From: Pseudonocardia sp. MH-G8
Lineage (GTDB): Bacteria > Actinomycetota > Actinomycetes > Mycobacteriales > Pseudonocardiaceae
DNA: 64,000 nt
Direction: 5' to 3'
Assembly: GCF_002262885.1 (NCBI RefSeq)
Contig: NZ_NKYF01000011.1
Coordinates: forward strand, 176,130 to 240,129
Positions 42,773 through 51,250 of the stretch are shown here, one piece after another. Below the pieces are notes generated by a model, which did not search any database, was not told the DNA's origin, and saw only the letters and a list, made by a program, of their open reading frames with translations. The position numbers and the translations under genes are program-made. The first letter of the stretch is position 1. Each line of letters begins with the position of its first letter.

Positions 42773-43020
42773 GTCGCCGTCCGCGGTTCGCGGAGGGCAT
42801 CGTCGACCCGGTCGCGATCGGCGGTCCACTCCGCGTCGGCGGGGCCCTCGAACACGTGCGCGATCTCGGAGTAGCTGCGCCAGGATCGCGGAACGGCCGG
42901 CACCAGTCGGACGCTCGGTCGGCCGGCAACGGTGATCGTGACCTCCTCGCCGGCCTCAGCTCGACGGACCAGCTCGGACGCCTGTTGCCGCAGCTCACGA
43001 AGTCCAACAACGACGCTCAT
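42769..43020 (-). CDS. Phd/YefM-type antitoxin of the VapBC pair
   Basis: An 83-residue protein with the Phd/YefM N-terminal DNA-binding fold (VGLRELRQQASELVRRAEAGEEVTIT shortened) and a C-terminal tail that would wrap the toxin. The pair VRLVPAV after ITVAGRPS is characteristic. A perfect 14-base palindrome at 43030-43043, ten bases upstream of the ATG, is the likely site of autoregulation by the antitoxin-toxin complex. Confidence 0.9.
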   Translation of the reverse strand: MSVVVGLRELRQQASELVRRAEAGEEVTITVAGRPSVRLVPAVPRSWRSYSEIAHVFEGPADAEWTADRDRVDDALREPRTAT

Positions 43021-43029
43021 ACGGCAGGG

Positions 43030-43043
43030 TAGCACATGTGCTA
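43030..43043. promoter_or_regulatory. Perfect palindromic operator of the toxin-antitoxin pair
   Basis: TAGCACATGTGCTA is a perfect 14-base palindrome located between the antitoxin start and the divergent nucleotidyltransferase gene. TA complexes typically repress their own promoter at such sites. Confidence 0.6.
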
Positions 43044-43124
43044 TCACACGGACGACCCGAGCCGAACTGCTCCGGGCCGGCTTCCCGGTCAATGCCGTTG
43101 CGCCCCGCCACCTCCCACAACAGG

Positions 43125-43736
43125 ATGCGAGGCGTGGCGGCACCGGAGTTGGGATCGTGGGCCCCGGCGAGCGTTCACGAGGTCGCCGCCCTCTTCGCCG
43201 ACTTCCCGGGGCCCTGGTGGATCGCGGGCGGGTTCGCGATCGAGCTGGCCGCGGGACGCGCGATCCGTTCCCACGACGACATCGACGTCGGGCTCCTCAG
43301 GGCCGACCACCTCCACGCCCACGCCGCGCTCCCGGGCTGGGAGCTGTGGGCCGCGGACCCGCCCGGACAGCTACGACCGTGGGAGCGGGGCGAGCCGTTG
43401 CCGGGCCAGGTCCACGACGTGTGGTGCCGCCCTCACGCCACGGCCCCGTGGCGCGTCCAGTTGATGATCGACGAGTCGGACGGGTCGGACTGGGTGTCGC
43501 GGCGCGACCCCCGCCTGCGCCGCCCGCTCCGTGAGATCGTCCGCACGACCGCCGACGGCGTCCCCTTCCTGGCACCCGAGGTGCAGCTGCACCACAAGGC
43601 GCGTGCCCGCCGCCCCAAGGACGTGGTCGATCTGCACGCCGCCCGCCCGGTCCTCGGTGCGGCCGAGCGGGAGTGGCTCCGGGACGCGATCAGTGCCGCG
43701 GAACCGGACCACCCCTGGCTCGCGCTGCTGCGATGA
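43125..43736 (+). CDS. Nucleotidyltransferase-fold protein, ANT(2'')-like
   Basis: A protein of about 203 residues with WWIAGGFAIELAAGR and SHDDIDVG, the core of the aminoglycoside-2''-adenylyltransferase-like domain. These include the DxD metal site. The C-terminal part has PEVQLHHKARARRPKDVVDL, also usual. Resistance activity cannot be claimed; most chromosomal members are of unknown function. ATG at 43125 is a compromise; a GTG at 43134 is possible. Confidence 0.78.
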   Translation: MRGVAAPELGSWAPASVHEVAALFADFPGPWWIAGGFAIELAAGRAIRSHDDIDVGLLRADHLHAHAALPGWELWAADPPGQLRPWERGEPLPGQVHDVWCRPHATAPWRVQLMIDESDGSDWVSRRDPRLRRPLREIVRTTADGVPFLAPEVQLHHKARARRPKDVVDLHAARPVLGAAEREWLRDAISAAEPDHPWLALLR

Positions 43737-43743
43737 GGCCGGT

Positions 43744-46700
43744 TCAGGCGAACACGTCTGCGACGTAGCGGGCGTGGTCGTGCTGCATCGCGTCCAGCCA
43801 GGCCTGTGCCTCCTGCGCCGTGGCCCCGGTGGCCTCCCGGTAGATCCGGGTGCAGGTCTCGTAGACCGCGGGGGCCATCCGCCGGCCGTCGCCGCAGACG
43901 TAGAAGACGGCCCCGTCGCGGACGAGCTCGACCACGCGGTCGCGGTCGGCCCACAGCCGGTCCTGCACGTAGCGGATCCCGTCGACCGGCTCGGCCGAGA
44001 AGGCGGGATGCACCTCGACGATCCCGGCCTCGGCCCAGGCGGCCAGCTCGTCGCGGTAGAGGTAGTCGACCCCCGGGTGGTCGCAGCCGAAGAACAGCAG
44101 CGCGGGGGCGGGCGCGACGCCGTCGGCCTGCGCGCGCAGTGCCCGGTCCTGCAGGAATCCCCGGAACGGGGCGATCCCGGTGCCGGCGCAGACCATCACC
44201 ATCGGCGTGGCCTGCGACTGAGGCGGGTGGAAGGCCACGTTGGAGGGACGCACGGTGACGGCCACCTTCGTGCCGGGGCGGGCCTGGGCGAGGTAGGTCG
44301 AGGCCGCGCCCTCGTGCATGCCCTGGCCGGACAGGGCGGGCCCGCTGACCACCGCGAAGCTGAGCGTGACGTGGTCGGGGCTCCACCGCGGCGAGGACGA
44401 GATCGAGTACTGGCGCGGCGTCAGCGGGCCGAGTAGCTGGAGGAAGCTGGCGAACGCGAGCTGGCAGGCCGGGTAGCGCTCGAGCAGGTCCAGGACGCTC
44501 ACGCGCTTGTCGAGCACCTCGGCGGCGTAGGAGTCCGGGTCGCCGGCGAGGGCTTCGAGGGCCTTCTTGTCCGGCGGGCAGACCGTGGCGTCGGCGAGCT
44601 GCTCGATCTGCTTGCGCGTAGCGGGCTGGGCCAACTCGACGTAGCTGGCCAGCAGTTCCCCTGCCGTCACCGGGGTGTCGGTGGGCAGGAAGGTGCGCCC
44701 GCCGCCGGAGCGGATCACGACGTTGCTGTCGTAGACGAGGTCGAAGCGGTTCAGGGCGCGGTCGACGGTTGCGGCCGGGTTGAGCGGCAGGACCACCAGG
44801 TAGTCGCCCGCCTGGTAGCCGGCCCCGTCGGGCAGCGCGATCTCGATGTGGCGCTTGGAGCGCGCGCCCGGGGCCGAGGTGTCGACCAGCTCGCGGTTGG
44901 CCACGACGGTGCCGAGCTCGAGCCCGTTCTGGCGCAGGATCGGGTCGCGCACGGCGCCGACGAACTCGACCTCGAGCTGCGGCGTCGGCGCCGGTTCGCG
45001 GCCGGACTGGCCGAACTCGCCGTCGACGGGCTCCCAGAACCCGGCGTACCAGTCCTCGAAGTCGCCGAAGAAGTCACCGCGGGCGTTCGCCTCGCCGCGC
45101 GCGACGAGCCGCCGCGCCCCGGCCCGCGACAGGTGCTCGTCGATCGCCTTCGGCACCGCCTGGTAGGTGCGGGCCCAGTCCTTGTTGCCGTTGCCGAACA
45201 CCGCGTACCGGACGCCGTCGAGCGCGCCCCCGGCCAGGTTCTGCACCCACGGGACGAACGCGCGGGCGTTGTTGGGCGGCTGCCCCTCGTAGGAGGAGGT
45301 CACGATGACGACGGCACCCTCGGTGGGCAGGTGCCCGGCGGCGCCGTCGAGGCTGTCGAGGGTGGCGGTGTAGCCGCGCAGCCGCGCATCGTTGGCGATC
45401 CGCTGGGCGAACGCCTCGGACGTGCCCGCGTTCGACCCGTACAGCACCCGGATCGGGATCCCGTTCGCCGCCGCGGCCGTGGTCTCCCGATCGGCGACGC
45501 GCTTCTCGGACGGGGCGGCGGGGACGATCGTCGTCTCGCGGCGGCGGACGTGCACGTACAGCCCGTCGGGCTTCATGGTCAGCGTCTGCTTGACGCTCAG
45601 TCGGTAGTCCGGATCGGCGGCGGTGAGCTCGAAGCGCTGCAGCAGCATGGCCAGGAACAGCGTCGCCTCCTGCAGCGCGAACCCGCGGCCGATGCAGGAA
45701 CGCTGTCCGTTGCCGAACGGCTTCCACGCGTTCGAGGGCAGCGCGGCGGCGCGGTCGAACGCGAAGCGGTCCGGGTCGAACTCCTGCGCCTGCCCGCCCC
45801 ACACCGCGGGGTCGCGGTGCAGCTGCGGGATGAGCACGAGCAGCGTCTGCCCCGCGCGCACGGGGTAGCGCCCGCCGATGACGGTGTCCTCGTAGGGCTG
45901 CACGGCGAACGCGGGCGCCGTCGGCCACAACCGCAGGCTCTCCTTGAAGACCTGGTCGAGGTAGCCCAACCGCGCTAGGTCCTCGTAGCGGGGCGCCCGG
46001 TCGCCGAGCACCTCGTCGACGTGCGCGCGGGCGCGGTCGAGGATCTCGGGGTTGCGCAGCAGCTCGTAGAGGGTGAAGGTCAGCAGGCCGCTGGTGGTCT
46101 CGTGGCCCGCGATGAGGAACGTGACGAGCTGGTAGCGCACGTTCTCGTCCGAGAGCCGCTCGCCGGTCCGCGGGTCGGCGGCCTCGAGCATCGTGTCGAG
46201 GATGTCGTGCTGCCCGTCGGGGAGCGGCCGGCGCCTGCGGTCGGCGATGATCTGGTCGGCCACCTCGTACATCAGCCGCTTGTCCTCGTCGTACTGGTGG
46301 CGGGTGCGCAGCATCAAGCGGTTCTGCAGCGGCAGCCGCCGCCCACGCTCCCCCGACTCCACCAGCGACCGCACCATGGCGCCGACGAACGGGTGCATCT
46401 GCTCGCTGTAGAGGCTGTTGAAGCGGTAGCTGAACGAGCAGAGCGCGATGGTGTCCAGCGTCAGCCGGGTGGTGTTGTCGCTGACGTCGACACGCTGCCC
46501 GGGGCCCTGCCGCTCCCACTTCACCAGCAGCTGCTCGGCGATGTCGGTCATCCCGTCGAACATCTCCCGCAGCGCGGCCGGCCCGAACGCCGGCATGAGG
46601 ATGCGGTGCGCCGCGCCCCAGTTCGGCTCGTCGGTCTCGGCGGTGAACAGGCCGTCGCCGGCGAAGTCGCGCACGTTGCGCAGCGGGTTGTGCAGCTTCT

Positions 46701-46908
46701 TGTCGAACCGCGACTCGTCACACAGCTCGTCGACCAGCTCCTGGGAGCTGACCACGACGAGGTCCCCGCCCGGCACCTCGAGGCGGTAGATCGGGCCGTG
46801 CTCGTCGGCCAGCTCCATCAGGCCGAAGATGCCCTTCTCACCGTCGAGGTCGGGCAGGTTGCCGACGAGGGGTCGCGGGCGGGGCTGCGGGATCAGCTCG
46901 GTGGACAC
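43744..46908 (-). CDS. Self-sufficient cytochrome P450/NADPH-P450 reductase fusion (CYP102 type)
   Basis: A 1054-residue fusion of a P450 domain (about 1-455), FMN flavodoxin domain (about 480-630, opening VLYGSNAGTSEAF) and FAD/NADPH reductase domain (about 660-1054, with CAGTGIAPFRGFLQDR). The heme ligand is Cys405 in FGNGQRSCIG, the oxygen-activating region AGHETTSG is at 267-274, and the helix-K motif is ESLR. Compared with P450 BM3, Phe88 aligns to Phe87 but the fatty-acid carboxylate anchors Arg47 and Tyr51 align to Gly48 and Val52. Substrates may differ from long-chain fatty acids. GTG at 46908 gives the same length as the family. Confidence 0.95.
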   Translation of the reverse strand: MSTELIPQPRPRPLVGNLPDLDGEKGIFGLMELADEHGPIYRLEVPGGDLVVVSSQELVDELCDESRFDKKLHNPLRNVRDFAGDGLFTAETDEPNWGAAHRILMPAFGPAALREMFDGMTDIAEQLLVKWERQGPGQRVDVSDNTTRLTLDTIALCSFSYRFNSLYSEQMHPFVGAMVRSLVESGERGRRLPLQNRLMLRTRHQYDEDKRLMYEVADQIIADRRRRPLPDGQHDILDTMLEAADPRTGERLSDENVRYQLVTFLIAGHETTSGLLTFTLYELLRNPEILDRARAHVDEVLGDRAPRYEDLARLGYLDQVFKESLRLWPTAPAFAVQPYEDTVIGGRYPVRAGQTLLVLIPQLHRDPAVWGGQAQEFDPDRFAFDRAAALPSNAWKPFGNGQRSCIGRGFALQEATLFLAMLLQRFELTAADPDYRLSVKQTLTMKPDGLYVHVRRRETTIVPAAPSEKRVADRETTAAAANGIPIRVLYGSNAGTSEAFAQRIANDARLRGYTATLDSLDGAAGHLPTEGAVVIVTSSYEGQPPNNARAFVPWVQNLAGGALDGVRYAVFGNGNKDWARTYQAVPKAIDEHLSRAGARRLVARGEANARGDFFGDFEDWYAGFWEPVDGEFGQSGREPAPTPQLEVEFVGAVRDPILRQNGLELGTVVANRELVDTSAPGARSKRHIEIALPDGAGYQAGDYLVVLPLNPAATVDRALNRFDLVYDSNVVIRSGGGRTFLPTDTPVTAGELLASYVELAQPATRKQIEQLADATVCPPDKKALEALAGDPDSYAAEVLDKRVSVLDLLERYPACQLAFASFLQLLGPLTPRQYSISSSPRWSPDHVTLSFAVVSGPALSGQGMHEGAASTYLAQARPGTKVAVTVRPSNVAFHPPQSQATPMVMVCAGTGIAPFRGFLQDRALRAQADGVAPAPALLFFGCDHPGVDYLYRDELAAWAEAGIVEVHPAFSAEPVDGIRYVQDRLWADRDRVVELVRDGAVFYVCGDGRRMAPAVYETCTRIYREATGATAQEAQAWLDAMQHDHARYVADVFA

Positions 46909-46960
46909 GACCCCGAGTATCCGGTCACCACCCACCTCGAACTTGCCCCTGCGCGACAAT

Positions 46961-47000
46961 GATTTACCTTCGGGTGACATGAGTTCCGTCGTCCGGGCCG
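46961..47000. repeat. Remnant copy of the AraC gene start (direct repeat, copy 1)
   Basis: These 40 bases match 47749-47788 at 35 positions. The copy at 47749-47788 holds the start of the AraC regulator (ATG AGC TCC GTC GTC AGG GCC), and this copy has the same frame (MSSVVRA) but then runs on without similarity. It lies directly upstream of the P450 gene. It is probably a truncated 5' end of a second copy of the regulator gene. Confidence 0.75.
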
Positions 47001-47032
47001 ATCGAGGGGCAGCCTGTCGCGCGCCCCGTGAT

Positions 47033-47689
47033 TCAGAAGGCGCTGATGTTGCGAGCCCGCTCGCGGCGGGTCAACGTGCTGATGACGGCGGACTGGCCGT
47101 GACGGCGGACGGCGAGGCGGGCGAGCAGGTCGCGGACCGGCGCGAACGCCGGCTCGGGGAACTCCGGCGTGGGGAGTTGCAGGCTCTCGGCGAGGTCGGT
47201 GGTGTGGACGACGACCTCGAGCAGGCGCGTGTGGAGGAAGTCGTCCCGGCGCAGGGCCCAGCCCTGCCACGGGATGTCGATCGTCTCCTGCGCCATACCG
47301 GACCGCAGCTGCCCAGTGGTGCTCGACGTGTCCCTCTCGAGCCGTTCGAGCATCTGGGTGTGCCCGAGTTCGGCCTCGGAGTCGTCGGTGGTGTGATCGT
47401 TGGCCGGATCGTGGGGCGAGGTCGAGGTGACCCAGCCGGCGCGGGCGTAGTGCTCGTCGACCGAGGCGAGGAGGGGAAGCGTCGACGGAGCGCCCAGCAG
47501 TTGCGCGGCGCGAGTCATCTGGCGCGAGAGGTGGCATGCGAGTGCCCCGACCGACATCTCGGGCAGGGCGCTGTCGTTCCGCCAGAGATCGGCCACCGCC
47601 GCGTGGCGAAGAAGACCGGCCGCGACGCCCGCTCCGTCGAGGAACGCGCCGTCGAGGCCCTGCCGTATCGATCGGTCCATGGCTTGCAT
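47033..47689 (-). CDS. DinB-fold protein, mycothiol-dependent maleylpyruvate isomerase-like
   Basis: A 218-residue protein of the DinB-like four-helix bundle with the N-terminal domain of mycothiol-dependent maleylpyruvate isomerases. Metal ligand candidates are His in ACHLSRQ and the group HTRLLEVVVHTTD near residue 155, with the typical spacing of that family. Mycothiol is the main thiol of actinobacteria. Function is not certain: many relatives are thiol-S-transferases of unknown substrate. It lies between the P450 and the AraC regulator and is flanked by the 40-base repeats at 46961 and 47749. Confidence 0.82.
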   Translation of the reverse strand: MQAMDRSIRQGLDGAFLDGAGVAAGLLRHAAVADLWRNDSALPEMSVGALACHLSRQMTRAAQLLGAPSTLPLLASVDEHYARAGWVTSTSPHDPANDHTTDDSEAELGHTQMLERLERDTSSTTGQLRSGMAQETIDIPWQGWALRRDDFLHTRLLEVVVHTTDLAESLQLPTPEFPEPAFAPVRDLLARLAVRRHGQSAVISTLTRRERARNISAF

Positions 47690-47748
47690 GACGTCCGTCG
47701 TCCTGCGGGAGTTCCGCGGGTACCCGCTCTCCCCACTGCGGCGTCGAC

Positions 47749-47788
47749 GATTTACCTTCCGACGACATGAGCTCCGTCGTCAGGGCCG
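47749..47788. repeat. Direct repeat copy 2, containing the AraC start
   Basis: Matches 46961-47000 at 35 of 40 positions. It contains the upstream bases GATTTACCTTC, which are identical in both copies, and the first seven codons of the AraC gene. The two copies lie 788 bases apart and enclose the DinB-fold gene. Confidence 0.75.
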
Positions 47789-48807
47789 CTGCGTTGCGCG
47801 GCCTCCCGCAGCTCGTCCACGGCCTGGGTGGCGACGCGGACGGGCTCTTCGCGCGCGCGAGGGTGCCGGTCGACTCGCTGGACAACGACGACGCGCTGGT
47901 CCCCTCGCGCACCGCGGGCCGGCTGCTGGAAACGGCCGCGAGCGAGCTGCACCGCCCGGACCTCGGCCTGCGCCTGGCCGCGCAGCAGGACATCGGTGTG
48001 CTCGGCCCGCTGTCGATCGCGGTGGAGAACTCCGCGACACTCGGGGACGCCCTCGACTGCGCCACCCGCTTCCTGTTCGCCCACAGCCCCGGCTCCCGCG
48101 TCGCGCAGGTGCCAGACCCGCAGTCCGCACCGGGCGTCGTGGGCCTGCTCTACGAGAACGCCGACCCCATGCCCGCGCAGGCCGTCGACCACGCGCTCGG
48201 CCTGTTCCACCGGGTCATCGTGCTGCTGCACGGCGGCTCCTACGGGCTGCGCTCCGCCCACCTCCCGCACCCGCCACTGGCGCCCGTCAGCAGCTACACC
48301 GACCACTTCGGCGCCGACGTGCGCTTCGCGCAGCCCGGCGCGCTCCTGCGCGTCCCGACACGGCTGCTCACCACCGCATTGCCCGGCGCCGACCCGGTAC
48401 TCCGGGAGATCACCCTCGACTACATCGCCGCGCACTTCACCGAACCCGCGCGGAGCACGAGCGACCAGGTCCGGCTGCTGCTGGCCCGCTCCCTGGGCTC
48501 CGCGCCCATCCATCTCGCCGCGATCGCCCGCCTGCTCACCGTCCACCCGCGCACGCTGCAACGTCGCCTCGCCGCGGAATCCACCAGCTTCGACGCGCTC
48601 CTCGACGACGTCCGCCGCACCACCGCTCACCGGCTCATCACCGAGACCGACCTCCCCTTCTCGCAGGTCACCGCCATGGTCGGGCTGACGGGACAGTCAG
48701 CGCTGACGCGTGCGGTCCGCCGCTGGAGCGGTCGGGCCCCCAGAGACCTGCGACAGCAGCGCCCGGTCGCCGCGGCGCCAGGAGTTTCCGGCGGGGCCGA
48801 TGCGTGA
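47767..48807 (+). CDS. AraC family transcriptional regulator
   Basis: A 346-residue regulator with an N-terminal effector domain of the Arabinose_bd type (LGGDADGLFARARVPVD and later LLHGGSYGLRSAHL) and a C-terminal pair of helix-turn-helices (IARLLTVHPRTLQRRLA and ITETDLPFSQVTAMVGLTG). It lies near the self-sufficient P450 gene, whose expression it may control. The remnant copy of its start beside the P450 gene supports an original divergent arrangement. Effector is unknown. Confidence 0.92.
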   Translation: MSSVVRAAALRGLPQLVHGLGGDADGLFARARVPVDSLDNDDALVPSRTAGRLLETAASELHRPDLGLRLAAQQDIGVLGPLSIAVENSATLGDALDCATRFLFAHSPGSRVAQVPDPQSAPGVVGLLYENADPMPAQAVDHALGLFHRVIVLLHGGSYGLRSAHLPHPPLAPVSSYTDHFGADVRFAQPGALLRVPTRLLTTALPGADPVLREITLDYIAAHFTEPARSTSDQVRLLLARSLGSAPIHLAAIARLLTVHPRTLQRRLAAESTSFDALLDDVRRTTAHRLITETDLPFSQVTAMVGLTGQSALTRAVRRWSGRAPRDLRQQRPVAAAPGVSGGADA

Positions 48808-48979
48808 GCGACCGGACTGGCCCGCACTGCGTGAACGCCTGCGCGGCGAGCACCGGGAGATCTACGCCGCGCTCGCCGCCGGCCGTATCGATGCGCACAT
48901 CCGCGCGTTCCACGGTGTCGTCCCGGCACGAAGTGCGGTGGCTGACCGGAGCGCCCGAGAGGCCGACCCGCAGTCGTGA
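48800..48979 (+). CDS. Small hypothetical protein
   Basis: A possible 59-residue protein starting eight bases before the AraC stop in another frame. It is rich in charged residues (RERLRGEHREIYAALAAGR) with a possible helix around 6-30. I see no known family and no clear ribosome site. It is listed because it is the only plausible reading of this stretch; it could also be non-coding. Confidence 0.3.
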   Translation: MRERPDWPALRERLRGEHREIYAALAAGRIDAHIRAFHGVVPARSAVADRSAREADPQS

Positions 48980-49103
48980 CCTGCTCGGGTGGCCGGGCAG
49001 TGCCGCCAGGTCGGCGTCGATGGGCTGTGGTACCCGGATCGGGTAGGACCGGCCGCACGACGGCAGCGCGCTGGACGGGAACGGGTTCCCGTCGGCCCGG
49101 CCA

Positions 49104-50366
49104 TCAGGGGTTCCGGCGGGGTTTCTGTTCCGGGTCGATCCATTTCGGTGGGATGAACTCGGGTAACCCGTCACGGATCCGCACCACCCACCCGGAATCG
49201 TGGATCAGGCGGTGGTGCACCTTGCACAAACTCACCAGGTTGTTCAGTTCGGTGGGGCCGCCGTACTCCCACTCCCAGATATGGTGGATTTCGCACCACG
49301 ATGGCGTCCGGTCGCAGCCCGGGTGCGCGCATCCACGGTCGCGGGCGGTGACCGCCCTGCGCAACCCGTCGGGGATCACCCGGGTGGAGCGCCCCACGTC
49401 GAGGGGTTGCCCGGCGCCGTTCATGACGATCGGTACGACCGCTGCGTCGCAGGCCAGCATCCGTAGCGAGGTGGGGCTCATGCGGCCGCCGAAGTCGAGC
49501 ATCGCGGAGCGGGCGCGGGTTTCGAGGTCTTCGAGCCGGATCAGCACGTTGAGGTGTGGGCGTCGCCCGCCGGTGTCGGGGAGGGTGGCGTGGGCGAGGA
49601 CGAACCCGCAGGCGTCGGCGAGGGCTTCGGCCTGACGCTGCCCCGTCGATCGTTGATCATCGCGGCCGAGAGGCTTCGCTTTGGCGTCGATCACGGAGGC
49701 GATCGCGTCGAACATCGCCGCGTCGTCGAACTGCCCGCTGATCGTGCCGCCCGACCCGTCGCGACGCTTACGGACCTGCAGCCGGTTGACCGGCTCCGGC
49801 GGGTTGTCATCAGGTTCGGGGCCGTCGCCGTCGAGCGCTTCGAGGAGCTGTGTGCCGATCTTGCGTAGCTGTCCGGGCGAGTACTCGGCGGCCATACCGG
49901 CCAGCTGTTCTTCCAACCCGGCGCGTTGCCAGTCGGTGATCCGCCCGGCCTCGGGGGTGTTGAGCAGGGCGGCGATCACTTCGACGTGGCGCAGCCCTGC
50001 CTGCCCGGCGGCGAACGCCTTCCCGGTGGCGGGCAGGCGGGCGGGGAGCACGGTGCCGTCGATCCCGATCTGCTCGCACGCCTGCTCCGCGGCCACCACC
50101 CGGCGGCGCGCTTCGTAGGAGTCGCAGCCCAGCAGGTCGGTCAACGCGCCTTCGGGTTTGCGATAGCCGCGTTCGGCGAACGTGCCGCGCCGTTGCAGCG
50201 CGGCAGTGGTGGAGACGATGAGGTGGTCGTGCTGTCGGGACATGCCTTCACCGATGGTGAGCACCGACAGCAGTTCCGCGTCTGAGGTCAGGGGGTTTTC
50301 CGCGGCCTGCCGGAATGCGTCGAACGCCTCTTGGAGGTGTTCGTACGCGGCGGCGACTGCGGACAT
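49104..50366 (-). CDS. DUF222/13E12-type protein with HNH endonuclease domain
   Basis: A 420-residue protein in two parts: a DUF222 domain (about 30-300) and a C-terminal HNH nuclease (GCAHPGCDRTPSWCEIHHI, then NNLVSLCKVHHRLIH). Members occur in many copies in actinobacterial genomes (REP13E12 in mycobacteria) and were reported to be part of the SOS response. An SOS box lies 14 bases upstream (50380-50395). GGAGG directly precedes the ATG with very short spacing. Role is unknown; it may be a mobile intron-like or selfish nuclease. Confidence 0.92.
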   Translation of the reverse strand: MSAVAAAYEHLQEAFDAFRQAAENPLTSDAELLSVLTIGEGMSRQHDHLIVSTTAALQRRGTFAERGYRKPEGALTDLLGCDSYEARRRVVAAEQACEQIGIDGTVLPARLPATGKAFAAGQAGLRHVEVIAALLNTPEAGRITDWQRAGLEEQLAGMAAEYSPGQLRKIGTQLLEALDGDGPEPDDNPPEPVNRLQVRKRRDGSGGTISGQFDDAAMFDAIASVIDAKAKPLGRDDQRSTGQRQAEALADACGFVLAHATLPDTGGRRPHLNVLIRLEDLETRARSAMLDFGGRMSPTSLRMLACDAAVVPIVMNGAGQPLDVGRSTRVIPDGLRRAVTARDRGCAHPGCDRTPSWCEIHHIWEWEYGGPTELNNLVSLCKVHHRLIHDSGWVVRIRDGLPEFIPPKWIDPEQKPRRNP

Positions 50367-50379
50367 ACCTCCAGTTTAG

Positions 50380-50395
50380 TCGAACAGGTGTTCGA
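50380..50395. promoter_or_regulatory. LexA SOS box upstream of the HNH gene
   Basis: TCGAAC-AGGT-GTTCGA is a perfect match to the actinobacterial SOS box TCGAAC-N4-GTTCGA. It lies 14 bases before the start codon of the DUF222/HNH gene (minus strand). Genes of the 13E12 family in mycobacteria are known to carry SOS boxes, so LexA control is likely. Confidence 0.8.
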
Positions 50396-50558
50396 TGGCA
50401 TGGGTCTGTTCGGGTGATCCCACCGTGTGCAATAGTGAACGATGCCTGCCGAGATGATCGGCTTGACAGAACAACGTGTGAGGGCCGCCCCTTGCCGCGA
50501 ACGTCGTCTGTCGGTGTGTCAGCGGCGATCCTGCTCTGCCTCGTAGTCCGGGTTGCAG

Positions 50559-51139
50559 TGGGCGCGCCGTCCCCGACTCGAGACTTCCTGCTCCACCCTA
50601 TTTCCAGGTCTCACACGCAGTCGGTTCGGCGCCGAGGTCGACCTCCGCGCCGAAGGTGGCCGGGTGGGGCACAAGCAACGAATACCGTGGTCGACCGGGC
50701 AGCCGTCCCCGACGCGGGCCCAGGCCTGTTCCGGACGAGCCCGTGGCGGCCGGGTCCGTGCCCACCTGGCTGTGGTGCCGTTCTCGAACCCCTTCAAAAC
50801 GGCCTTGACCAGCGGGACAGGACCTGAGCCGCACCACTTCGCTGCAGGTCCCTGCTCCCTGGGAACGGGAGGTGGACACACCTTCGCTCTGGCCAATGAT
50901 CATCGATAAGGGTGTGGAACGGGACCACCGCAAGGTGGGCGCCCACCTGGCAGCGACGGGCTCGTCCCGAACGGGCCTGGGCCCGCGCCGGGAACGGCCG
51001 CCCACCCAGCCCGGATATTCGGCAGTTCCACCAACCCGACCACCCCGCCAACGGAAAGGGGCAGCGGAACGCGGCCGACCACGCCGAAGACCAGGGGCGG
51101 GGCGTGGGGCAGCGGCCGCGAGCCGGGGACGGCGCGCCC
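50559..51139. repeat. Large imperfect inverted repeat (two arms of about 230 bases)
   Basis: The left arm (about 50559-50795) reads, in reverse complement, like the right arm (about 50905-51139). The outer ends match closely (GGGCGCGCCGTCCCCG against its complement at 51119-51139). The best inner block compares by eye at about 74 of 89 positions (left 50700-50790, right 50915-51005). The centre of about 110 bases is not repeated. Two copies of a dispersed element in opposite orientation is the simplest explanation. Confidence 0.7.
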
Positions 51140-51145
51140 ACAGGT

Positions 51146-51221
51146 GTTTTCATGACCAGATAGACGTGAGAGGTGTTGAATCTTCCCCGAATCCCTCCCA
51201 GGTCTATCTGATCATGAAAAC
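51146..51221. repeat. Stem-loop with 20-bp arms
   Basis: 51146-51165 and 51202-51221 are reverse complements with one mismatch (GTTTTCATGACCAGATAGAC on the left); the loop has 36 bases. It is A/T richer than its surroundings. It sits at the outer edge of the inverted repeat and may be part of the same element. Confidence 0.65.
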
Positions 51222-51250
51222 GGCGTTCCGCGGATGTGAGAGGAGGACTT

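Noticed and set aside
46909..46980. N-terminal extension of the P450 up to an ATG at 46980
   Set aside because: The extension includes the duplicated AraC start remnant and has no match to CYP102 proteins; the GTG at 46908 gives normal length.
49104..50366. HNH/DUF222 gene as part of an insertion sequence
   Set aside because: No terminal inverted repeats or target duplication at its borders; the large inverted repeat lies entirely to one side.
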